Made by a program: the position numbers and the translations under genes. Under the pieces are notes generated by a model, which ran no database searches, was not told the origin of the DNA, and worked only from the letters and a program-made list of their open reading frames with translations. Shown here in pieces: positions 55,436 to 64,000 of a stretch of 64,000 bases of DNA (position 1 is its first letter; each line of letters begins with the position of its first letter). This stretch comes from Proteromonas lacertae (Eukaryota > Sar > Bigyra > Opalinata > Proteromonadidae): NCBI GenBank assembly GCA_002245135.1, contig NGBS01001163.1, positions 297,867 through 361,866 on the forward strand, written 5' to 3'.

Positions 55436-56332
55436 TTTAATAAATAAAATAATAAAGAGTGAACCAAGCAATTCCTTGTACATTCATAGTAACAAAAATA
55501 ATATTTTAATAATTAAGACAAAAGTTATAATATTGGATAATTTAATAATGAATAACAATTTAATTATCAACAAATGCTTGATAAAAGATAATTTTTGGCA
55601 ATTAAAATCATCTCGTTGTAAATATTAACATTTAAAACAATATAACATTATGCAACATTAGCAACAGACCTATAAATATAATGAAATGAATATTGTTTTT
55701 AATGATCAAGAATTTATCTTGTTACTAAAAGTAAGTTTGTAAAGACTCTAAAAAGTCATAACAAATAGTAATACTTTTTAACTAAGTTTTATTATTTTTG
55801 TTATTGAAACTTTATTAAAGTAATAGCTGAAGGATTATGTGTTTCTCAGATGAGAATATATATGGTGTTATGAAGATAAATGCAGATATAGAATTTACAC
55901 CTTCACAAATTGGTGTTATGAATATACTTATTCCTCGCTTATCGATTAGCAATATATTCTATTTCTTTTATATTATTATTATTACTTTCTGTGTAAATTA
56001 AAAAAATATGTAAAAATCAAATCACTGGAATTTAATGGAATAATTATGGACATAAAAAGGATTTTTAAATACTACTGGATTCATTTGTTGATATCTAACA
56101 TTATGGAATTTAATGAAAGTACCAAGAGGTGGAAATTGATTAATAATTCCTTTTTGTGGTTAAAAATTCTCTTTTTGATTTTGATTTATCATATAAGCTG
56201 TTGATAAAATACAGAAACAATATGAAAATGCGGTGTAGTAATTATGGCATTTTGTACCTTAGTTATTGTTGTGCGCCGTTGAGCTAAATGCGCCGTTTAG
56301 CGTTAAGAAGACTTTTTTCAATTCTAATATCA
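55436..56332. other. AT-rich spacer with GCGCC hairpin
   Basis: No gene is seen. Near 56270-56305, TTGTGCGCCGTTGAGCTAAA followed by TGCGCCGTTTAGC contains GCTAAA/TTTAGC arms around a GCGCC core and resembles the ends of the foldback element at 33316-33818. Confidence 0.4.
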
Positions 56333-56610
56333 TAAACGTAACCTCTGGCCCTTCAATATTACTAATCAACGCTTTGTTTTCCAAAATAGTTACGTTGGCC
56401 TAATATCGTATAGTCGTGTTTAGGTTCCTGTACGGGAAACACTTTTTATTTTTATACTATTTTAAAAGCTTATAACAATAGTAGACATCGGGATAAAGGT
56501 TTTAAATAGAAAAGGAATACCTAATTATTGCATTTACCTGCTTAAAATTTAATTTGAAAAAAGAGGATTGAATGAGGCTTGAATAGATTTTTTATTTTTT
56601 CGTTTTTAAG
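56333..56610. repeat. 278-bp dispersed repeat, copy R2
   Basis: It matches R1 (26653-26930) over its full length in the same orientation at roughly 94% identity. It lies left of Polinton-like element 2, as R1 lies right of element 1. Confidence 0.75.
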
Positions 56611-56668
56611 TGTCTTAACATCTAAATATGTGTGATTTAATTGATTAAAAATATAATATAAATGGATG

Positions 56669-56763
56669 AAATCCTCTTTTATAGAGGATCCTCTTCTAAA
56701 AGAGGATTTTTATATCCTCTCTGAAAGAGGAAAGAGGATTTTTATATCCTCTTTGAAAGAGGA
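56669..56763. repeat. AGAGGAT hairpin cluster
   Basis: 56669-56709 is an inverted repeat with 13-bp arms AAATCCTCTTTTA around a GAGGATCCTC palindrome. Two 32-bp tandem units (from 56701 and 56733) of AGAGGATTTTTATATCCTCT type follow, each able to form a hairpin. The same AGGA/TCCT words are common in element 2 next to it. Confidence 0.7.
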
Positions 56764-56940
56764 AATTTAATTTTTATAAAATCCTCTTATTGAAAAAGAT
56801 GACAAATGAAAAATCCTCCCTGCTAAACATAATATTATTGAAAAAATTTGAAACCTCTACTGATCAATTATTAAAAAATTTTCGTCCAATATGATACCAT
56901 CATACTAGAGGATTATAATATATTATGTGTCTATCTGACC

Positions 56941-56979
56941 AGCCCCCCTGTGGGGGGCCGATGGGGGGCGGGGAGAGGA
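56941..56979. other. GC-rich island with hairpin and G-runs
   Basis: GCCCCCC-TGT-GGGGGGC (56942-56958) is a perfect hairpin. It is followed by G6 at 63-68 of that line and G4 at 56970-56973, then GAGG. It is by far the most G+C-rich stretch in the window and lies about 80 bases beyond the polymerase gene's 3' end. A G-quadruplex or terminator role is possible. Confidence 0.6.
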
Positions 56980-57055
56980 CTAGACTATAGTATAGACTAG
57001 AATAGATTGAAACAAAAATAAGAATATAGAATCAGTATATAATATTAGAGGAAAT

Positions 57056-60000
57056 CTAATTATTGTATCCATAAGGAACTGTTTCATAATCATCCTCAAA
57101 GTATCTTTTATCATCAAAATATGTAAGTCCTATCTTTTCTTCATAAGCAGTATAGATATGATGATTTCTACTTCTAATATGATTAATACCAAACTTCTGT
57201 TTAGAAACATATCCATCAACCATTTCAGTATAATCATCTCCTGTCATCTTACTTGCTATAGCTGTTATTAATCCTTTACATCTGTTGGAGGATTTGAGTG
57301 TACCATCATTAACACATTCCTTTTCATAATAGTAACATTTGGATTTCAATCCTCTAAACTTAGTAATGACATAGAATTTCTTACCATCCTGTTCCTCAAA
57401 CTTGAGTTTATTTAATGTTCCTGGTTTACATGATAATGAATCCCATTTGTAGTAATTACTGAAAGGAGGCATATTCAGATTACTTCCGTCTATATATTTT
57501 TGAAGATGATTGAAATTCCAATAAATATCCTTAGTCTTTACAGAAAAGAGGAGACTGTCAGTATCTGTCATTAAGAGTCTAACATCTTCTGGTGAATTGT
57601 AATGTAATACTCCATCATACCAATACTGTTGCATTAATAATTTAGAAAGAGCAAGGATTGTCATACCTATCTGAATAGGTTTATTAATTTTGAACATCTT
57701 TTTATGATAATGTACTAATCTCAAATCTCCGTGAATAGTATCTATCTTATCAAACCAAGGATCTCTAATAGCTTTTCTTGCTTGATTTTCTGACACTACT
57801 AATTTGATACTTCTCCTCTTATCAACTCTTTCTAAAGTTTTTCCATAAAGTGAATTAAGTAATTTCTTCATAATATTAGCAGTAGATGTTTGATGCATTT
57901 CCTTCGCATGAACTCTCATATCCTTTAATTGATCAATATGTTTAGATATATGTTTACTTTCCAAGAATGTTAGGACTTTATATACTTTTGTTACTCTATA
58001 TCCATGATCAACTGCAAATTTGAGATTCTGATAATGGATGACATAATGTTCCTTAGGCAATAAATCAGTAACTAACTTTTCAGAGGAAACATATTTATGA
58101 ACATCAGGATTTTTCTGATCATCCTCTTTTTGAGAGTATAATACTTCTAATTTTTCTTTTTGTATATCTGATAATTCATCATAGCTAATCTTCCTTCTTG
58201 AAGGTAGAATAGGATATTCTCTTAAATACTCCTTATAATAGGAAATAGGTTCAATATCCACTTCTAACATATATCCTGTAGTTTCAAAGGAATCATTCTT
58301 ATCATAGAATTTAGTAGAATCTAATATCTCATGAAGTTTAGGACAACCAGGATCTTCATAACAATAAAGATGATAATTCCTTATAGGAAGTTTACATAAA
58401 TACATTACTGAAGGATATAAGGAATTCATATCCTGATAAACAATAAACTTTGAAGGTTTCTTTGGATCATAATCCTTCATATAGAAATTATTAGCATCTT
58501 CTTTCCTCTTTCCTATATAGGATAATCCTCCATATAATCCATTAAGGATGAAATCATATATTTCAGGTTCATGAATTAACTCTATTTTAACTGAACTTTC
58601 TTTCAAGAACAAATCCAAGGATAAACTAGGAATTGATACATACCAACAAGGATCAATATGAAAGTGATTAAAGATGTTTTGTCTAAAATCCTCAAATACT
58701 GAACATAGGATATAAACATCAATACTTAAATAGAAATTACAATATTCTCCTATAGAAGCTTTTCCTTCAAACAAAATGTTATTCACTTCCATTGCAAACT
58801 TATATTCATCTTCTGTTATTGTTGAATTGGATAAACTTGAATAGAAATCCTGAATCTTCAAATCCTTAAATTGATTATCATATTTTTCCAAACAATCTAC
58901 ATATTCATAAGGAAAGAAGTTTTTCTGAAGAAGATACTTATCAATAATTTCCTCATCTAATTCAGGAAAGTTATCATAAATGACTTTAAACTTTTCCTTT
59001 TTACAATTTAACTCTAAAGCTGTTATCTTTAAATCCTCTGTTAAACTAGATAATTTTTCAGAAAGGAATTGGTATGAATCAATGAACATTAATCTATCAA
59101 AGAATATAGCTTTATAGTTTTCATCAGTAGAAGGAAGGATATCCAAATTTAAACCAGTCTGTTTAGCAATTTCTGCAAGTTCTCTAATGATGAAATGCTG
59201 GTCATATCTCATAGCGTTATGACCAATTATAGGAATCTTGTATCCTTTTACTTTAATTGATAAGTTCTCTTTGGAATGAATTGAAGCAATGTACTTTCCT
59301 GTGAAATGATTATGATGGAGGACTTTTGGATCAAAAGGAGTAAAAGGTTTATTACAAAAATCACAAACTGTTTTACTCATATGAATAGCTAAATCTTCCT
59401 CATTTTGATCCCAATCTTTAGGATATAAGTTTATTATATTATATAAGTGTTTTACATCTTTATATACTGTCATGATATCCTCCATAAATTCTTTTTCTAA
59501 ATTTTCATCTTCGGATATCTTCACATTCATAATAGTTGTAGATTTAATTTGAGGAATTTTACTTTCAATATATAAACAATATGATTTTAACTTATGTTCA
59601 TTTTTGAAGGATCTTAATGTTTTTGTCTTTTCCTGAGAATTATCAATAGGGACAATGTATGCTTCTGTATCGTAATAAATAACAACAGGAATCATATCCT
59701 CTCTGTTAGAATGTTCAAATTTCATAAAAGCTTCCTCACTATCCTTATCAGGAAATATCCTTATTACATTATCAGGATTTTGACAGTTTACTGTTTTGTG
59801 ATTTGCAAATGATTTTGCATTATAAGTATAAAAGGGACAATAAGGACAAACCAAAGGACTTGTTTTATTCTTAAATATTACACCAAAAACTAAGCTGAAT
59901 ACTTGATTTAAGGATTTAATTGCACAATAATGTCCTGTAATTACTTCATCTGTAGTATCATTATTATTAGGAAGGAATAATAAATTAATAACAGGATTAC

Positions 60001-61090
60001 CAACATTCTTATCAATTATACTATATCTTAATGGAAGGATTTTAGGTTTGTCCTTTTCCTCTTCATCAATTGCAAATACATTTATATTTAAATCATAAGT
60101 TTGCTCTACTTTATCTATATCAGGATTATTAACAGGAGCTACTGGTATTGTAATAAAATCGCTACTAGGTTGTATTTGAGGTAAATGTTGCTTTTTTAAA
60201 CATGAATTAATTGCTCTCCAAAAACAATCCATATTATCATTATCCTTATTTTCACAAGGATCTAAACAATACTTATTATTAAATATATCAGGAATATGAT
60301 AATTTCCTCCTGCTTCTGCCATAATTTGGTATTGATTAATATGAGTTTCCATTAAATCCATATATTGGAATATTAAACCAGATTCTGGAGGAGAAAAGTC
60401 ATCCTCATTAATAGAATGAAATAAGGAACGCATCTTTGCTGCTACTGATGCAGGACTATCATACTCATTTATTAAAATATTTCTCGTATTATGAAATAAG
60501 GATACTTCCTCACCTGATTCATCTTCCGAAGAAGTATAAACATACCAAAATACAAAGTATACTTTAATATTTTTCATTTCATGTGCTATTTCACTTATTC
60601 TTAAAGCAACATCTGTGTTATCAACAATGAAATTATAATAATCTTCAGGAGTAAGAAGATGAATATCCTTTAAATTAGTAACGTACTTCCTTGTTACTCC
60701 TTCGGAGGATTGTCCTTCTAATTCATACCTTTTTATTCTATCCTCCAAATTTCCTCTTGGAGGATGAATTCTATTATCATCCATATCATCATCTCCTCCA
60801 CCAAAATACATTCCATAATCAGGATTTATAATATGTACTCGAGGATTATTATTTAAATTCCTCATATAGGAGGATTCACTTATTTTCCTTCTTTTACTAG
60901 TTGCATTAATGAAATATTGGGAAGTACTATCCTCATTTTCTAACATCTTTTCTAATAAATGAGTTTTTGCATTTAAAGCATATTTCTTCTGCTTATCAGT
61001 ATTCTTCCTTTTATTCATGATTTTATACTTATGAAAATTCAAAACTAAAAAGAAAACAAAAAATGAATATACTTTAAAATAATTGGTCAA
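57056..61090 (-). CDS. Family B DNA polymerase (Polinton type)
   Basis: A 1344-residue frame. The N-terminal region includes OTU-like and zinc-finger-like segments (CPYCPFYTYNAKSFANH). An exonuclease region and the protein-primed polB core follow (YQDMNSLYPSVM, KKLLNSLYGKT, MTDTDSLLFSV). It replicates the element. It looks whole. Confidence 0.88.
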   Translation of the reverse strand: MTNYFKVYSFFVFFLVLNFHKYKIMNKRKNTDKQKKYALNAKTHLLEKMLENEDSTSQYFINATSKRRKISESSYMRNLNNNPRVHIINPDYGMYFGGGDDDMDDNRIHPPRGNLEDRIKRYELEGQSSEGVTRKYVTNLKDIHLLTPEDYYNFIVDNTDVALRISEIAHEMKNIKVYFVFWYVYTSSEDESGEEVSLFHNTRNILINEYDSPASVAAKMRSLFHSINEDDFSPPESGLIFQYMDLMETHINQYQIMAEAGGNYHIPDIFNNKYCLDPCENKDNDNMDCFWRAINSCLKKQHLPQIQPSSDFITIPVAPVNNPDIDKVEQTYDLNINVFAIDEEEKDKPKILPLRYSIIDKNVGNPVINLLFLPNNNDTTDEVITGHYCAIKSLNQVFSLVFGVIFKNKTSPLVCPYCPFYTYNAKSFANHKTVNCQNPDNVIRIFPDKDSEEAFMKFEHSNREDMIPVVIYYDTEAYIVPIDNSQEKTKTLRSFKNEHKLKSYCLYIESKIPQIKSTTIMNVKISEDENLEKEFMEDIMTVYKDVKHLYNIINLYPKDWDQNEEDLAIHMSKTVCDFCNKPFTPFDPKVLHHNHFTGKYIASIHSKENLSIKVKGYKIPIIGHNAMRYDQHFIIRELAEIAKQTGLNLDILPSTDENYKAIFFDRLMFIDSYQFLSEKLSSLTEDLKITALELNCKKEKFKVIYDNFPELDEEIIDKYLLQKNFFPYEYVDCLEKYDNQFKDLKIQDFYSSLSNSTITEDEYKFAMEVNNILFEGKASIGEYCNFYLSIDVYILCSVFEDFRQNIFNHFHIDPCWYVSIPSLSLDLFLKESSVKIELIHEPEIYDFILNGLYGGLSYIGKRKEDANNFYMKDYDPKKPSKFIVYQDMNSLYPSVMYLCKLPIRNYHLYCYEDPGCPKLHEILDSTKFYDKNDSFETTGYMLEVDIEPISYYKEYLREYPILPSRRKISYDELSDIQKEKLEVLYSQKEDDQKNPDVHKYVSSEKLVTDLLPKEHYVIHYQNLKFAVDHGYRVTKVYKVLTFLESKHISKHIDQLKDMRVHAKEMHQTSTANIMKKLLNSLYGKTLERVDKRRSIKLVVSENQARKAIRDPWFDKIDTIHGDLRLVHYHKKMFKINKPIQIGMTILALSKLLMQQYWYDGVLHYNSPEDVRLLMTDTDSLLFSVKTKDIYWNFNHLQKYIDGSNLNMPPFSNYYKWDSLSCKPGTLNKLKFEEQDGKKFYVITKFRGLKSKCYYYEKECVNDGTLKSSNRCKGLITAIASKMTGDDYTEMVDGYVSKQKFGINHIRSRNHHIYTAYEEKIGLTYFDDKRYFEDDYETVPYGYNN

Positions 61091-61229
61091 TTAATATAAT
61101 TGGTCAAATACAAACGTATACTTAATTTGATTGGATAATTAAAAATCTACTTAAAAATCGTTACTTTTTTTATTTGCAATTTTCTTGCTATTTTTATCTA
61201 TTTATTAAAAACTTAACTTCTAAAAATCA

Positions 61230-62150
61230 TGAGTTCTGGTAAAAATACTTTACTTCTAAAAGTATGTAGAAGAGGAGGCTGAGGAGGATAACTCTACTAT
61301 AACTAGTGATGAAGATGATTTAGAAAATTGTGAAACTGAACCAGTATCACAAAGTGAATATGAAAAGCCTTATATTAAGGATTATGAGAGATGGTGTAAG
61401 GAAAACAATGTTGATGAAATGGAAAGTAATCCTGAACCAAAGTATGGAAGCTGAATTAGTGAGGAAAATCATGGGTGATAAACAAATGTTAGAAATGGGA
61501 AATATTCCTAAATTAGAATCTGCAAGAGGATTAGTGAGTGATTACCTTCCTCCTCATTTAAATAGATGGTTAACTTTCATTGGACATGTATCTGAGATGA
61601 AATTAGAAAAAACCTAAAGAGGATCAGGAAGGATATTATTCTGTGAAGTTTACTAATGTTCAAGTAGCTAGGTTTGCAGGAAAGGATTGTGATGCTAGTG
61701 AATGGATAAAGTTAAAATCCTCTTGGTTATATGATATAGCTGATTATTTGAAAACCTCTAAACATTTGGAGCATAGTATTGAAGTTGTCCTCAATTTATA
61801 CAGGATCCTCATTTGGAAGAATGATGATAGACATAATCTTGTAGGAAATGATAAAACAGTATATGAGGATTGGACTGTTATGGAGGATTAAGGATGTTGT
61901 TGTTCCTGTAGTAGCATTAAATATACCATCAAGAATAATACATGCTTTGTTAATTTATTCATTGATGGAGATATTATGATTGTAAGTGAGGATTATGTTA
62001 AAGAAAAGTTAAGGATAAGGTTGAGGAAAAAGAGGAAAAGAAGTTTAGTACTCCTAAAAGAAAAGAGAGAAATGTCCTTAGTCCTCCAGTAGTGAAGAGA
62101 AGTAACATAGGAGGATTAACCTTAAAGAAGGATCATAAGCATAAAAAGTA
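61230..62150 (+). pseudogene. Uncharacterised gene remnant of element 2
   Basis: Open pieces contain LVSDYLPPHLNRWLTFIG, FAGKDCDASEWIKLKSSWL and YEDWTVMED, but no recognised Polinton family. The region looks broken in several places. 61091-61229 is AT-rich spacer. Confidence 0.45.
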
Positions 62151-62194
62151 ATTAAAAAGATAATTATCATTAATTCCTTACTATATTCTTATTT

Positions 62195-63486
62195 TTGTTT
62201 TCTATGGATATTCAAAAAAGACTTTACCAGAGCTATATTCACAATACAACTATTTATCTGCTAAAGATTTCATCAATATTTGCCACTCACTATGGTTATA
62301 GCGAAGATGAAGCTAAGACTTTTGCATATTCTTCTCCACAGATATCAGTTAGCATCAAAAGAGTTCGTCCTAAAAAATTAAGGTATACTACTATTAAAGT
62401 ACCAGTACTTTTATGATTGATTTTGCATTCTTTCAAGGAAATGATGGTCCTCCATCCTTATTTATTATTAATGTTGTATCGAGGAAAGTATGGGTTTATA
62501 CTTTAGCAAGTAGAAGTGGTTTAGCTTTTGCAGAAGCTTTTACAAAGTTTGTGTATTTCAGAATAGGGGTAAAAGGAATTTTAGAAGGAGAGGAGGAATA
62601 TATGATTTTCATTGCTTCTATCATTTTGTGATAGAGAAGGAGTATTTATAAGTAATGAATTTCAAAATTTCTGTAAAAAGTATAAAATAAAATTACACTT
62701 TAAGGATACAGATGAGCATAATATCATGGGTATTTTAGATAGAGCAGTTAGAACAATAAAGGATCTTATTTATTATAGAGGAAGTACATATGATCAAAAG
62801 AATTTAATAAAAACACAAGCTGATTTAAATAATTTATCCAAATGATTGTAAAGGATTACAACAATACTCCTCATTCAGGAATTAAAGGATATACACCAAA
62901 TGAAGTATATGATGATATGAGTCTACAATTGAAATTCCTCCATGAATCGAGGAATTATAATAGAAATCTTAAAGCCAAAAAAGGATCTCCGTTTAATGTT
63001 GGAGATAAAGTAAGAGTTAAAGAAAGAGCAAAATCAAAATTAGATAAGTCTCATAGGTATAGTGATCAAGTATATACGATAAAGAGGAAAAATCCTTTTT
63101 CATATGATATTGATGTATATGATGATGAAGGAAGAATAACTACCAAAAGATTTAAGGAGTATGAATTACTTAATGTATCAGATACACATCCATCCTTTGC
63201 TAAACAGAATGAACAGTATTACAGAACAATAGGAAAGGAAATGCAACAGTATACAAGAGATCCTGATTATGTTCCTCCTGGTGTAGTTGTTAATGATGAA
63301 CCTCAATTACAACCTGTTGCTGAAACAGTTCCTGTTAATCCTGCAGAACAAGCAGTGCAAGATTATAAGGATAATAATGCTGCACTTGATTTTGTTAATA
63401 AAGTTAGAAGGACAAGATCAGGAAGGATAAGTAGACCTAATCCTCTATACTCACGAAGTATATATGGAGCAGGACATATATGGTAA
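62195..63486 (+). pseudogene. Integrase of element 2
   Basis: The region carries retroviral-type integrase signatures (VSRKVWVYT, GIKGYTPNEVYDD) and a C-terminal VGDKVRVKERAKSK region similar to element 1's. It looks broken, with a few breaks. It faces away from the polymerase gene. Confidence 0.7.
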
Positions 63487-63552
63487 ATTTTTTTATGCTT
63501 TTTGTTTTCCCAATAAATAAAACTCATAATAAGAAATGTTACTTAAAAATTT

Positions 63553-63831
63553 TCACCCATATAAGGTTTTCCTATTTTTAAAATTTGAGATTGTCTTGGG
63601 ATATAAAAAGGTTGCAATATGGCATACCTTAAAACTAAAATCTTTATGATTTACAACGCCGTTATATTGAGGTTTTTCAGAGAAGTAAATACCAGTAACA
63701 TTTTTAGTATCTTTTCTATAACTGTTAAAGTAAATACTAAATCGTTTTTTAATATACTGAAAATAAGAATCAAATCTACTTTTATATAAATCATTAGGTA
63801 TTTGCCATGACATTTGTGGAGAGTTATACAT
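63553..63831 (-). other. Unassigned open frame at window end
   Basis: 92 codons (FDSYFQYIKKRFSIYF, TGIYFSEKPQYNG) with more frame-shifted coding-like sequence upstream to 64000. It may be the end of a gene outside the window; no family is recognised. Confidence 0.25.
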
Positions 63832-64000
63832 GTAAAAATCAATACTATCAATCTGTAGATTGAAATGATACAGATTGATCTGCTAATATTGTCATCATAA
63901 TAATTATTATAAAAATCTAATTGTATAGGAAACATCTCCTACCATATTATTACCTTTAATAATTACCATATCTATAGTAATAAACTGAGTACCAAGTTTC

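Larger units (their letters stand above)
57056..63483. mobile_element. Polinton-like element 2 (family B polymerase, integrase)
   Basis: Parts: a protein-primed-type family B DNA polymerase (-), uncharacterised frames (+) and an integrase (+) related to that of element 1. No capsid, penton, protease or ATPase gene is seen. The polymerase looks whole; the rest looks broken, with several breaks. Coding strands of both orientations are rich in AGGA, unlike element 1, so it is a different lineage. Repeats 56333-56610 and 56669-56763 and a GC-rich island border it on the left. Its age appears moderate. Confidence 0.8.

Noticed and set aside
1-64000. CRISPR arrays, rRNA genes, bacterial operons or riboswitches
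   Set aside because: No regularly spaced repeats, rRNA-like sequence or bacterial ribosome-binding sites were seen, and the spliced genes show a eukaryotic nuclear origin.

Overview
This is an AT-rich (roughly three-quarters A+T) nuclear segment from a unicellular eukaryote with mitochondria and the standard genetic code. Housekeeping genes carry many tiny introns (mostly 20-45 nt, GTAT...TAG), and one mitochondrial ribosomal protein gene is present. I cannot name the lineage from sequence alone.

Layout. (1) 1-5.35 kb: tandem array of guanylate-binding-protein (GBP) type GTPase genes, a 5'-less copy followed by two full copies that end in CaaX-like boxes, with related upstream blocks. (2) 5.4-17.8 kb: dense, intron-rich housekeeping genes: a poly(A)-polymerase-like protein that has lost two of three catalytic aspartates, a SWR1/SRCAP remodeller with WW, F-box-like and beta-helix regions added at its C-terminus, mitochondrial uL3, a duplicated CxxC zinc protein, and an EEF2KMT/FAM86-like methyltransferase. 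(3) 18.4-26.9 kb: a Polinton-like element (integrase, protease, penton, major capsid; no polymerase seen) bracketed by inverted copies of a small two-exon gene. (4) 26.9-33.9 kb: gene-poor repeats, foldback elements, a short interstitial TTAGGG run, a possible WRKY/GCM1-type zinc-finger protein and a methyltransferase-like gene. (5) 33.9-55.4 kb: about 19 mostly intronless genes, nearly all predicted type II or secretory glycan-modifying enzymes: GT31 (five), GT2, GT10, GT61, GT77-like, two paralogous DIRD-type transferases, other transferase families, two OafA-type acyltransferases with SGNH domains, and two FkbM methyltransferases. About eight are degraded or truncated. (6) 56.3-63.5 kb: a dispersed repeat, AGAGGAT hairpins, a GC-rich island and a second Polinton-like element with a whole-looking family B polymerase and a broken integrase.

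The most interesting feature is region 5. It looks like a eukaryotic counterpart of a bacterial capsule locus: a physically clustered, fast-evolving set of sugar transferases plus O-acetyl and O-methyl decorators that probably builds a variable surface glycan. It sits between repeat-rich, Polinton-bearing flanks that could promote rearrangement. Gene models with introns were spliced by eye; those described as complete sum to whole codons and preserve family alignments across junctions.
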